A stretch of 15,470 nt of DNA from assembly GCA_964228145.1 (NCBI GenBank), contig CAXQZJ010000155.1, forward strand, positions 1 to 15,470. The letters run 5' to 3'. Made by a program: the position numbers and the translations under genes. Within the stretch, counting starts at the first letter, position 1; each line of letters starts with the position of its first letter. The notes beneath the pieces are model-generated. The model had not been told where the DNA came from, made no database searches, and saw only the letters and a program-made list of their open reading frames with translations. Origin of the DNA: Pseudobowmanella sp964228145. Its GTDB lineage: Bacteria; Pseudomonadota; Gammaproteobacteria; Enterobacterales; Alteromonadaceae. Below, piece by piece: positions 1 to 7,987 of the stretch.

Positions 1-33
1 GTTTTCTGACAACTTCTACGCCTTAGGTTTCGC

Positions 34-1668
34 ATGACTAACTACATTTTCGTCACGGGTGGTGTCGTATCATCATTGGGTAAAGGCATTGCTGCCGCCT
101 CATTAGCAGCCATACTTGAAGCACGTGGTCTAAAAGTGACCATGCTCAAACTCGACCCATACATTAATGTTGATCCGGGCACCATGAGTCCAATTCAGCA
201 CGGTGAGGTGTTCGTTACCGATGACGGTGCAGAAACCGATCTTGACTTAGGTCACTACGAGCGATTCATTCGCACCCGCATGTCCAAGCGAAACAACTTC
301 ACCACCGGTAAGGTCTACGAAGAAGTGCTTAAGCGCGAGCGTCGAGGCGATTATCTTGGTGCCACGATTCAGGTCATTCCGCACATTACCAATGAAATTA
401 AACGTCGCGTAATTGAGGGTGGAGAAGGTAACGACGTCGCTATCGTCGAAATCGGCGGCACCGTTGGTGATATCGAATCCCAACCTTTTTTAGAGGCAAT
501 TCGTCAGTTAGGCACCGAAATTGGCCGTGAACGTGCGATGTTTATGCACCTGACTTTAGTGCCATATCTGGCCGCCAGTGGTGAAACCAAAACCAAACCA
601 ACCCAACACTCAGTGAAAGAATTGCGCTCAATCGGTATTCAACCAGATATTCTGGTCTGCCGCAGTGAAGTAGTTTTGCCAACCACTGAACGGGCCAAAA
701 TTGCACTGTTCACCAATGTATCTGATAAAGCCGTAATATCATTGCGTGACGTGGATAGCATTTACAAAATACCTGCAGCACTCAAAGCTCAGGGCTTAGA
801 TGAATTAGTGGTAAACCGATTTGGCATTGAGTGTCCTGAAGCTGACCTGACTGAGTGGGAACAGGTTCTGTATGCTGAATCTAATCCTAATTTCGAAGTG
901 ACTATCGGTATGGTAGGTAAATATGTTGCCTTGCCTGATGCTTATAAATCGGTCAATGAGGCACTTAAACATGCCGGGCTAAAGAACCGGCTGGCGGTCA
1001 ATATCAAGCATATTGACTCTCAGGATATCGAAAGCAAAGGTGCAGAGAAATTACTGTCCGGACTCGATGCTATACTGGTGCCGGGTGGTTTTGGTGAACG
1101 TGGAATAGAAGGTAAGATATTGGCAGCGCAGTATGCCCGCGAGAACAAAATTCCCTATTTGGGTATTTGCCTGGGTATGCAAGTCGCGTTAATTGAGTTC
1201 GCGCGTAATGTAGCCGGTATGCAGGGGGCCAACAGCACTGAGTTTGCACCTGATACCCCCTACCCTGTGGTTGGTCTTATCACCGAATGGCTGGATGCTG
1301 ACGGCAGCAAAGAAACCCGGACTGAAGCATCTGATCTGGGCGGTACGATGCGCTTGGGTAGTCAACTGTGTCATCTTATTGAAGGCAGCAAAGTGCACGG
1401 TTTATATGGTGAAGACAGTATTTACGAGCGTCATCGTCATCGTTATGAAGTGAATAACAATTTACGCGCTCAGATTGAAAAAGCAGGGTTAAGTGTTACC
1501 GGCTTATCAACGGATAAAAAGTTAGTCGAAATCATCGAAATCAATGACCACCCTTGGTTCGTCGCTGCGCAATTCCACCCGGAATTCACATCCACCCCGA
1601 GAGACGGGCATCCGTTATTTGCCGGGTTTGTGAAGGCCGCTGGCGATTATTACAAAGCACACAATTAA
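34..1668 (+). CDS. pyrG: CTP synthase (glutamine-hydrolysing)
   Basis: Catalyses ATP-dependent amination of UTP to CTP with glutamine as nitrogen donor, the last step of de novo pyrimidine nucleotide synthesis, in the cytoplasm. The 544 residues match the usual length for the family. The N-terminal amidoligase domain starts with FVTGGVVSSLGKG and contains GEVFVTDDGAETDLDLGHYE. The C-terminal class I glutamine amidotransferase domain has LGICLGMQ with nucleophile Cys379, and QFHPEF with His515 and Glu517, the expected catalytic triad. The ATG at 34 gives the canonical N-terminus; the upstream Shine-Dalgarno is weak. Only 33 bases precede it, so promoter and upstream neighbour are outside the window. 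eno follows 38 bases later on the same strand, a pair conserved in gammaproteobacteria and probably co-transcribed. The identification is secure. Confidence 0.98.
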   Translation: MTNYIFVTGGVVSSLGKGIAAASLAAILEARGLKVTMLKLDPYINVDPGTMSPIQHGEVFVTDDGAETDLDLGHYERFIRTRMSKRNNFTTGKVYEEVLKRERRGDYLGATIQVIPHITNEIKRRVIEGGEGNDVAIVEIGGTVGDIESQPFLEAIRQLGTEIGRERAMFMHLTLVPYLAASGETKTKPTQHSVKELRSIGIQPDILVCRSEVVLPTTERAKIALFTNVSDKAVISLRDVDSIYKIPAALKAQGLDELVVNRFGIECPEADLTEWEQVLYAESNPNFEVTIGMVGKYVALPDAYKSVNEALKHAGLKNRLAVNIKHIDSQDIESKGAEKLLSGLDAILVPGGFGERGIEGKILAAQYARENKIPYLGICLGMQVALIEFARNVAGMQGANSTEFAPDTPYPVVGLITEWLDADGSKETRTEASDLGGTMRLGSQLCHLIEGSKVHGLYGEDSIYERHRHRYEVNNNLRAQIEKAGLSVTGLSTDKKLVEIIEINDHPWFVAAQFHPEFTSTPRDGHPLFAGFVKAAGDYYKAHN

Positions 1669-1706
1669 AAATTAGCTGACAAGTAGAAATTGAGAGAGAG
1701 GACGAA

Positions 1707-2999
1707 ATGTCAACGATTGCTAAAATCATTGGAAGAGAAGTATTAGACTCACGAGGAAATCCCACGGTTGAAGCCGATGTTTATCTGAGCTGTGGCGCTT
1801 GGGGCCGTGCTTGTGCCCCTAGCGGCGCGTCAACCGGCACCCGCGAAGCGCTGGAGTTACGAGATCAGGACCCAGCACGTTATTTAGGCAAAGGGGTTTT
1901 AAAGGCAGTCGCAGCGGTTAACCAGCAAATTCAAGCTGCGTTGATTGACAAGGATGCGCTGGATCAGCAGAACATTGATCAAATCATGATTGATCTGGAC
2001 GGCACGGAGAATAAAGAAAACCTGGGTGCAAACGCAATATTAGCGGTATCTCTGGCTAACGCAAAAGCGGCCGCCATGCACAAAGGCGTGCCTTTATATC
2101 AGCACATTTCGGAATTGAATGGCACTGCTGGCCAATACAGTTTACCCGTACCTATGATGAACATCATAAATGGGGGCGAGCATGCTGACAATAACGTCGA
2201 TATTCAAGAGTTTATGGTACAGCCGGTAGGCGCGAAGAGCTTTTCCGAAGCGTTACGAATGGGTGCTGAAATCTTCCATCAACTGAAAAAGGTACTTAAC
2301 GCCAAAGGGCTCAATACCGCAGTAGGTGATGAAGGCGGATTTGCACCGGATTTATCCTCTAATGAGGAAGCCCTGGCGGTGATTGTTGAAGCAGTGGAGA
2401 AAGCCGGCTACGTGATGAATCAAGACATTACTCTGGCTCTTGATTGCGCGGCATCGGAATTCTACAAAGATGGCAAGTATGATTTATCGGGTGAAGGTAC
2501 CGCATTCGACTCAGAAGGCTTTGCCGATTTTCTGGCGAACCTCAGCGACAAGTATCCGATTGTTTCTATCGAAGACGGCATGGACGAGAGCGATTGGGAC
2601 GGATGGGCAGCATTGACCAACAAAATTGGTCAGCGTGTACAGTTGGTCGGTGATGACTTATTCGTGACCAATACCAAAATTCTCAAGCGCGGTATCGATG
2701 AAGGGATCGGTAACTCAATTTTAATTAAGTTTAATCAAATTGGTTCACTGACCGAAACCTTAGCAGCAATAAAAATGGCCAAGGATGCTGGCTTTACTGC
2801 CGTTATTTCCCACCGCAGTGGTGAAACGGAAGATGCGACTATTGCTGACCTTGCCGTTGGCACCGCAGCCGGCCAGATTAAAACCGGTTCATTGTGCCGC
2901 TCTGACCGGGTTGCCAAGTACAATCAATTACTACGGATTGAACAGGAACTGGGTGACAAAGCGATTTACAATGGCCGCAGCGAGATAAAAGGTCAGTAA
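1707..2999 (+). CDS. eno: Enolase (phosphopyruvate hydratase)
   Basis: Interconverts 2-phosphoglycerate and phosphoenolpyruvate in glycolysis and gluconeogenesis; in related bacteria it is also a component of the RNA degradosome. At 430 residues it is of normal length. Visible landmarks are the flexible loop SGASTGTREALELRD near residues 39-53, GDEGGF with catalytic Glu209, the metal-ligand region SIEDGMDESDWDGW, IKFNQIGSLTE with catalytic Lys341, and SHRSGETED with His369. The ATG is preceded by a strong purine-rich ribosome binding site (GAGAGAGGA). It follows pyrG by 38 bases and is closed by a 10-bp hairpin terminator 12 bases after its stop. No disruption is seen. Confidence 0.98.
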   Translation: MSTIAKIIGREVLDSRGNPTVEADVYLSCGAWGRACAPSGASTGTREALELRDQDPARYLGKGVLKAVAAVNQQIQAALIDKDALDQQNIDQIMIDLDGTENKENLGANAILAVSLANAKAAAMHKGVPLYQHISELNGTAGQYSLPVPMMNIINGGEHADNNVDIQEFMVQPVGAKSFSEALRMGAEIFHQLKKVLNAKGLNTAVGDEGGFAPDLSSNEEALAVIVEAVEKAGYVMNQDITLALDCAASEFYKDGKYDLSGEGTAFDSEGFADFLANLSDKYPIVSIEDGMDESDWDGWAALTNKIGQRVQLVGDDLFVTNTKILKRGIDEGIGNSILIKFNQIGSLTETLAAIKMAKDAGFTAVISHRSGETEDATIADLAVGTAAGQIKTGSLCRSDRVAKYNQLLRIEQELGDKAIYNGRSEIKGQ

Positions 3000-3010
3000 T
3001 CGTTTATGCT

Positions 3011-3044
3011 AACAGGGCGCCATAGTGCGCCCTGTTGTTGTTTT
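3011..3044 (+). terminator. Intrinsic terminator of pyrG-eno
   Basis: AACAGGGCGC at 3011-3020 pairs perfectly with GCGCCCTGTT at 3027-3036 around the loop CATAGT, followed by GTTGTTTT. This is a 10-bp GC-rich stem with a T-rich tail, directly behind eno. The tail runs into the GGAG ribosome binding site of the next gene, so that gene is either read through from eno or has a promoter inside or before the hairpin. Confidence 0.9.
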
Positions 3045-3053
3045 GGAGCCTCT

Positions 3054-3692
3054 ATGCAGGATAATCAAACCAGTATTTTTAGCCTCGACCCGCATTCACA
3101 GCACTTTGCAGAGTTGTGCAACGCCCTTTATGAGCGCTCACTGGATCAATTGGTTCATTCCGGTATATCCCAAACCAGCCTGCTAAAACGGCGCTTACAG
3201 GGGCTTCCTCATCATATCCGTTCTGCCGCACGTTTTTTAGCGAACAACACGACCCCCTTGTCGGTAGATTGGCATAACGCCAGTTGGCAGTATCAACAAG
3301 CATCACGGCCGTTACATCTAAAACATGACGCACAAAAACTCGCGGCCTGGTTAAGTCAGTTATCTAATCCTGGCTTGCCTGTCGCAGTTACCATCGAATA
3401 TCAAACAACGGTGCACCTGGAATTGGACTCTATTGATCGATTCGATTCCCACAACCGACAAGTTCATTTGAATAAGTCAGGTTGGTTTGACTATCAGGGT
3501 AAGTCATTGGAACAAGCCAATCTGCTACTTTTATTGCCGAGTAAAAGGGTAATGGCGGCAGCTTGTTGCGGCCACCAGTGGTCAAATGGCCGTAAGGCTC
3601 AGCCTCGGGCGCTATCATTACGGGAAATGTTATTATCCACCCGAATTAACTGGCGAAATGTACAAAAACCCGCACCAGAACAAAATAATTAG
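3054..3692 (+). CDS. Conserved-looking hypothetical protein, 212 residues
   Basis: I do not recognise the family. An in-frame ATG at 3006 would add 16 residues (MLTGRHSAPCCCFGAS), but that stretch is the eno terminator hairpin translated. The ATG at 3054 has GGAG at 3045-3048 in front and is the better start. The product, beginning MQDNQTSIFSLDPHSQHF, has no signal peptide or membrane segment and looks cytoplasmic. It is rich in His, Gln, Leu and Trp, with a basic helical stretch near residues 35-65 and a CCGHQW patch near the C-terminus that might bind a metal (speculative). Codon use resembles the neighbours and the frame is open throughout. It sits between the eno terminator and the leu leader, with no operon partner. 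Its expression and role are unknown. Confidence 0.75.
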   Translation: MQDNQTSIFSLDPHSQHFAELCNALYERSLDQLVHSGISQTSLLKRRLQGLPHHIRSAARFLANNTTPLSVDWHNASWQYQQASRPLHLKHDAQKLAAWLSQLSNPGLPVAVTIEYQTTVHLELDSIDRFDSHNRQVHLNKSGWFDYQGKSLEQANLLLLLPSKRVMAAACCGHQWSNGRKAQPRALSLREMLLSTRINWRNVQKPAPEQNN

Positions 3693-3711
3693 GATAAATA
3701 ACCCAAACGGC

Positions 3712-3740
3712 TTGTAATAAACCTCAGTTCCTAGTAAAAA
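3712..3740 (+). promoter_or_regulatory. Possible leu operon promoter
   Basis: TTGTAA at 3712-3717 and TAAAAA at 3735-3740 are separated by 17 bases, each matching four of six consensus positions of a sigma-70 promoter. A start near 3747 would leave a short 5' leader before leuL at 3770. The match is weak and was chosen mainly by position, since the leu leader needs a promoter between 3692 and 3770. Confidence 0.3.
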
Positions 3741-3769
3741 CATCCTAAACAACCCATAAACGAAAACGA

Positions 3770-3829
3770 ATGCGCTCAAACAACTTTCTCCTACTCCTCG
3801 CGCTAATGGCAGCAAGACTGCACGGGTAA
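3770..3829 (+). CDS. leuL: leu operon leader peptide (19 residues)
   Basis: The small ORF from the ATG at 3770 reads MRSNNFLLLLALMAARLHG and stops at TAA 3827-3829. Six of 19 codons are Leu: CTC CTA CTC CTC in a row at 3788-3799, CTA at 3803 and CTG at 3818. It lies directly before an attenuator-type terminator and leuA, as leuL does in enteric bacteria, where the ribosome senses charged tRNA-Leu. CTA and CTC appear to be chosen over the TTA, TTG and CTG common in the structural genes, which would raise sensitivity to starvation. There is no strong Shine-Dalgarno; an A-rich stretch precedes the ATG. The peptide itself is expected to have no function beyond its translation. Confidence 0.85.
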   Translation: MRSNNFLLLLALMAARLHG

Positions 3830-3882
3830 GTTGTACGCATCAGCGATAAATAAAAAAACCCGTGCCACGACACGGGTTTTTT
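3820..3882 (+). promoter_or_regulatory. leu attenuator: alternative antiterminator and terminator
   Basis: GCACGGGT at 3820-3827, the last codons of leuL, is perfectly complementary to ACCCGTGC at 3858-3865, forming an 8-bp antiterminator. The 3858-3864 strand is also part of the 3' terminator stem (3853-3864 with 3871-3882), so the two structures exclude each other. A ribosome finishing leuL would cover 3820-3827 and allow the terminator. One stalled on the Leu codons at 3788-3805 leaves it free to form the antiterminator. A candidate protective pairing is 3801-3808 with 3838-3845 (one mismatch). The scheme is inferred from visible complementarity and the known enteric leu mechanism. Confidence 0.85.
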
Positions 3883-3889
3883 GTTTTTG
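3853..3889 (+). terminator. leu attenuator terminator
   Basis: AAAAAACCCGTG at 3853-3864 pairs perfectly with CACGGGTTTTTT at 3871-3882 around the loop CCACGA, followed by GTTTTTGG. This is a 12-bp stem ending in a T tract. It lies between the leader peptide and leuA, so it is the regulated terminator of the leu operon rather than the end of the upstream gene, although it could also stop read-through from 3692. Confidence 0.92.
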
Positions 3890-3924
3890 GAATTTTGGAA
3901 TATTTATCCTAATTGAGGCTCAAA

Positions 3925-5484
3925 ATGAATGACCGCGTATTGATATTTGACACCAGTTTACGAGACGGAGAACAAGCCCTGCCCGCCAGTCTGACCGTAA
4001 AGGAAAAAGTTCAAATCGCATTGGCACTGGAACGCCTGGGCGTGGACATCATAGAGGCCGGATTTCCTGTTTCCTCACCCGGTGACTTTAACTCGGTGCA
4101 GCAAATAGCCCGGCAGGTTAAAAATGCGACGGTAGCAGGACTTGCCCGCGCAGTGGTAGCTGATATCGATGCCTGCGGTCAAGCTTTGAGTGTTGCAGAG
4201 CACTTCCGTATTCATACCTTTATCGCCACATCTGATATTCATGTGAATAGCAAATTACGCAAGACACAGTCTCAAGTCATCGACATGGCCACTGCGGCAA
4301 TTAAACATGCTCGTCGTTACACAGATGATGTTGAGTTTTCTTGCGAGGATGCGGGACGAACCCACATCGATTATTTATGTAAAATGGTCGAGTCTGCCAT
4401 CAGTGCGGGTGCCACCACTATTAATATACCAGATACGGTTGGATACACGATCCCAAGTGAATTTGGTGGCATTATAGGCCAACTTTTCAACCGCGTACCT
4501 AACATAGACAAGGCGGTTATTTCAGTGCATTGCCACAATGACTTAGGCTTGGCTGTGGCTAACTCATTAGCCGCGGTAGAGCAAGGTGCCAGGCAGGTTG
4601 AGTGCACAATCAATGGCATTGGTGAGCGGGCCGGCAACTGCTCGTTAGAAGAAATTGCCATGATATTACAGACCAGAGAAACAAAGCTTGGTCTGCATAC
4701 CGGCATTAACAGCCAGGAAATTTATCGCACATCTAAATTAGTTAGCCAATTGTGTAACATGCCAGTTCAAGCCAATAAGGCTATTGTTGGCAGCAATGCG
4801 TTCAGTCACTCATCAGGTATCCACCAGGATGGCGTACTCAAGTCGCAAAACACATATGAAATCATGACCCCAGAAAGTGTAGGCATCAATAAAAATACGC
4901 TCAATCTGACTTCACGCAGTGGTCGCCATGTAATAAAGCATCGCATGCAGGAATTAGGCTATCAAAGCAGCGATTTTGATTTAGACAGTTTATATGAAAG
5001 CTTTTTGACCTTGGCGGATAAAAAAGGCCAGGTCTATGACTATGATTTGGAAGCCCTAGTATTTTTTGACCAACAGCGCCATCAGCAAGCCCACTACCAA
5101 TTAAGCTACCTGCATGCCAATTCAGGCAAAGATACCATCCCCAGTGCCACAGTAAGACTCAGTATCGGCACTCAACAAGAGACCGCTTCCGCGATCGGCA
5201 ACGGACCCGTGGATGCTGCATTTAACGCTATTATCAGCGCGACGGGGGTTTGTGGCTTAGATATCGTCGATTTTAAACTCGATTCAAAAGGGGAAGGTGC
5301 GGATGCATTGGCTCAGGTGAGTGTCATTGCCGAATATCACGGTCGCCGATTCCACGGTATAGGCCTGGCAACTGATATCGTCGAGGCCGGTGTCAAAGCG
5401 CTGATCTACGTATTGAACAATACCTACCTAGCAGACCAAATCGATCAACAGAAAAAAGCCTTGCAGCCAGGAGAAGATGCCTAA
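3925..5484 (+). CDS. leuA: 2-isopropylmalate synthase
   Basis: Condenses acetyl-CoA with 2-ketoisovalerate to 2-isopropylmalate, the committed and normally leucine-inhibited step of leucine synthesis. A TTG at 3913 would add four residues, but the ATG at 3925 has GAGG at 3915-3918 at good spacing and gives the family N-terminus, MNDRVLIFDTSLRDGEQALP. The 519 residues are near the usual length. The catalytic TIM barrel carries metal ligand Asp14 in LRDGEQ, HCHNDLG with His202 and His204, and NGIGERAGN. The C-terminal third is the allosteric LeuA dimer domain, including GNGPVDAAFNAI and ending near the regulatory site, so feedback by leucine is expected. The stop overlaps the leuB start as TAATG. 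It is the first structural gene behind the attenuator. Confidence 0.97.
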   Translation: MNDRVLIFDTSLRDGEQALPASLTVKEKVQIALALERLGVDIIEAGFPVSSPGDFNSVQQIARQVKNATVAGLARAVVADIDACGQALSVAEHFRIHTFIATSDIHVNSKLRKTQSQVIDMATAAIKHARRYTDDVEFSCEDAGRTHIDYLCKMVESAISAGATTINIPDTVGYTIPSEFGGIIGQLFNRVPNIDKAVISVHCHNDLGLAVANSLAAVEQGARQVECTINGIGERAGNCSLEEIAMILQTRETKLGLHTGINSQEIYRTSKLVSQLCNMPVQANKAIVGSNAFSHSSGIHQDGVLKSQNTYEIMTPESVGINKNTLNLTSRSGRHVIKHRMQELGYQSSDFDLDSLYESFLTLADKKGQVYDYDLEALVFFDQQRHQQAHYQLSYLHANSGKDTIPSATVRLSIGTQQETASAIGNGPVDAAFNAIISATGVCGLDIVDFKLDSKGEGADALAQVSVIAEYHGRRFHGIGLATDIVEAGVKALIYVLNNTYLADQIDQQKKALQPGEDA

Positions 5485-6581
5485 TGCAAAAATATACTAT
5501 TGCTGTACTCGCCGGCGACGGCATTGGCCCGGAAGTGATGGAGCAAGCCTGTAAGATACTCGAACTAGTCGCTAGCAGGTTTGAGTTAAATTTGGCATTA
5601 CATGCGTATGATGTTGGCGGTATTGCTATAGATCGTCACGGCCATGCGTTACCAGAGCAAACATTACAGGGGTGTGAACAAGCAGATGCAATTCTGTTCG
5701 GCTCAATTGGCGGGCCGAAGTGGGATAGTTTACCACTGGCAGAACGCCCGGAGCGTGCTGCATTGCTTAAGCTACGCAGCCACTTTGATTTGTTTGCTAA
5801 CCTACGCCCGGCAAAGATATATCCTGGTTTGGCGCATCTGTCGCCGTTACGCGCGGATATCGCCGCCAAAGGATTTGACACTTTGGTTGTTCGCGAACTG
5901 ACCTCCGGCATCTACTTTGGACAACCCAAGGGCATGGCAGGTCAAGGGGAAGAAGAATACGCGTTTGACACCATGCGCTATTCCCGTCGGGAGATTCGCC
6001 GCATTGCAATAAAGGCTTTTGAAGCTGCTCGTTTACGCCGAGGAAAAGTAACCTCAGTAGATAAAGCCAATGTACTGACCTGTAGTCGACTGTGGCGCGA
6101 AGTCACAGAGCAGGTTGCCGCAGACTTTCCGGATGTTCAACTTGAACACATTTATATCGATAATGCGACCATGCAATTGATTCGCTATCCCAGCGACTTT
6201 GATGTGTTACTTTGTTCTAACCTGTTTGGTGACATTATCAGTGATGAAGCGGCAATGATTACCGGCTCCATGGGTCTGTTACCTTCCGCAAGTATTAATC
6301 AACAGGGGTTCGGGCTCTACGAACCCGCAGGTGGCTCAGCGCCTGATATTGCCGGCAAAGGCATCGCTAACCCGATTGCTCAGATACTTTCTGCAGCAAT
6401 GATGTTGCGCTATAGCTTAAATCAAGCCGAAGCAGCGGACTGTATCGAAGCCGCAGTTAACAAGGTACTCAGTCAGGGAGCTATCACCGCGGAGCTGGCG
6501 ACCGAGGATCAACAAGCTATTCTTTCTACCCGTCAAATGGGTGAGACGATATACCGCATTATTCAAGAGGAACTGCAATGA
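5484..6581 (+). CDS. leuB: 3-isopropylmalate dehydrogenase
   Basis: NAD-dependent oxidative decarboxylation of 3-isopropylmalate to 2-ketoisocaproate, the third step of the leucine branch. The 365 residues match the family. LAGDGIGPEV lies at the N-terminus. The substrate site RELTSGIYFGQPKG includes Tyr144, DKANVL includes Lys194, and LFGDIISDEAA supplies metal-binding Asp residues; the NAD-binding segment GSAPDIAGKGIANP follows. The first residue after Thr in the substrate motif is Ser, where E. coli has Gly, a mild change. The ATG overlaps the leuA stop by one base (TAATG), with GGAG about ten bases upstream inside leuA, so translation is probably coupled. The end overlaps leuC as ATGA. 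Confidence 0.97.
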   Translation: MQKYTIAVLAGDGIGPEVMEQACKILELVASRFELNLALHAYDVGGIAIDRHGHALPEQTLQGCEQADAILFGSIGGPKWDSLPLAERPERAALLKLRSHFDLFANLRPAKIYPGLAHLSPLRADIAAKGFDTLVVRELTSGIYFGQPKGMAGQGEEEYAFDTMRYSRREIRRIAIKAFEAARLRRGKVTSVDKANVLTCSRLWREVTEQVAADFPDVQLEHIYIDNATMQLIRYPSDFDVLLCSNLFGDIISDEAAMITGSMGLLPSASINQQGFGLYEPAGGSAPDIAGKGIANPIAQILSAAMMLRYSLNQAEAADCIEAAVNKVLSQGAITAELATEDQQAILSTRQMGETIYRIIQEELQ

Positions 6582-7987
6582 GTCGTAGTTTATTTGACAA
6601 AATTTGGCAGCAGCACACGGTCACCAGTGAGCAGAACAACGATTTACTTTACATCGACAGACACTTGATTCATGAAGTCACCTCACCTCAGGCTTTTGCC
6701 GGCCTTAACGACAAGGCCAGAAAGGTCAGGCGACCCGACAAAACTTTTGCCACCATGGATCACAGCATTTCAACCCGCTCATTGGCGCTAGATGCTTGCG
6801 GACCACAAAACGCGTTGCAATTGCGTACCTTAATCGAAAACTGTCAACATCATGGTATACAGCTCTACCCGGTTGGCCACAAAAAGCAGGGAATCATTCA
6901 TGTCATTGCGCCAGAGCGCGGCTTAATTCTCCCGGGAATGACCGTGGTATGCGGTGATTCTCATACGGCCACTCATGGCGCATTTGGGGCACTCGCTTTT
7001 GGTATCGGTACATCACAAGTTGAACATGTACTGGCAACTCAGACCTTGAAACAAGTTAAGCCCAAAAGCATGCGAATCACCATCGATGGTCAGTTAGGTG
7101 TGGGCGTGACAGCAAAAGACGTAGTGCTGGCGATTATAGGAAAAATCGGTCATGCCGGCGCCACAGGTCATGTCATTGAATACGCGGGTAGCGCAATCCG
7201 AAATATGTCAATGGAAGCGCGTATGACAATCTGTAACATGAGTATTGAGGCCGGCGCCAAGGCAGGGCTAATCGCGCCAGATTCGGTTACCTACGACTAT
7301 CTGCAAGGGAAAGAGTTTTGTCCTTCAGGTGAACAGTGGCAACACGCTCTGGCGTATTGGCAGAGCCTGCCGAGTGACGACGATGCCAGCTTTGATCAAG
7401 AGCTAACCCTGCAGGCCGACGACATTCGCCCGCAAGTGACATGGGGCACCAACCCCGGCCAGGTCTGTGCGGTTAACGAGCATGTCCCCTCGCCACAATC
7501 ATTCAGCGCCGTAGCAGAACAACAAGCTTGTCAAAAAGCCCTTGCCTATATGGGATTAACGCCCGGTCAGGCGATGACAGACATCCAACTTAGTCATGTT
7601 TTTATCGGCTCCTGTACCAATAGCCGAATTGAGGATTTACGACAGGCAGCGGCAGTCATTGGCACCCAACGGGTTGCCGCCGGTGTTACCGCGATTGTGG
7701 TCCCCGGCTCAAATGAGGTTAAGTCACAGGCTGAACAAGAGGGTTTAGACAGAATCTTTACTGAGGCAGGGTTTGAATGGCGATTACCCGGGTGCTCCAT
7801 GTGTCTGGGAATGAACGATGATTTACTGAATCAAGGTGACAGATGCGCATCCACCAGCAACCGTAACTTTGAAGGACGCCAAGGCCGGGGCGCTCGAACC
7901 CACCTTGTTAGTCCGGCAATGGCAGCGATCGCAGCGATACACGGGCATTTCGTTGATGTTACACAAATCAAAGGGAGTCAGTCATGA
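6578..7987 (+). CDS. leuC: 3-isopropylmalate dehydratase large subunit
   Basis: Large subunit of isopropylmalate isomerase, which with LeuD converts 2- to 3-isopropylmalate through an aconitase-type [4Fe-4S] centre. The 469 residues are normal for the bacterial LeuC subfamily. Cluster ligands are visible as Cys346 in GSCTNSRIEDLR and Cys406 and Cys409 in PGCSMCLGMN. Other aconitase-family landmarks are TMDHSIST near residue 59, VCGDSHTATHGAFGALAFG, and RNFEGRQGRGARTHLVSP near the C-terminus. The start overlaps the leuB stop and the end overlaps the leuD start, both as ATGA, so the operon is tightly coupled. No key residue is missing. Confidence 0.97.
   Translation: MSRSLFDKIWQQHTVTSEQNNDLLYIDRHLIHEVTSPQAFAGLNDKARKVRRPDKTFATMDHSISTRSLALDACGPQNALQLRTLIENCQHHGIQLYPVGHKKQGIIHVIAPERGLILPGMTVVCGDSHTATHGAFGALAFGIGTSQVEHVLATQTLKQVKPKSMRITIDGQLGVGVTAKDVVLAIIGKIGHAGATGHVIEYAGSAIRNMSMEARMTICNMSIEAGAKAGLIAPDSVTYDYLQGKEFCPSGEQWQHALAYWQSLPSDDDASFDQELTLQADDIRPQVTWGTNPGQVCAVNEHVPSPQSFSAVAEQQACQKALAYMGLTPGQAMTDIQLSHVFIGSCTNSRIEDLRQAAAVIGTQRVAAGVTAIVVPGSNEVKSQAEQEGLDRIFTEAGFEWRLPGCSMCLGMNDDLLNQGDRCASTSNRNFEGRQGRGARTHLVSPAMAAIAAIHGHFVDVTQIKGSQS

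Noticed and set aside
3006..3053. Longer start of the hypothetical gene at ATG 3006
   Set aside because: These 16 codons are the eno terminator hairpin; the ATG at 3054 has a proper GGAG in front.
3705..3714. AAACGGCTTG also found in the leu terminator at 8602-8611, possible repeat flanking the leu operon
   Set aside because: Only ten bases are shared and the surroundings differ, so it is probably chance; there is no sign of a transposition boundary.
3913..3924. TTG start for leuA giving four extra residues
   Set aside because: The TTG overlaps the GAGG ribosome binding site of the ATG at 3925, and the family N-terminus begins at that ATG.
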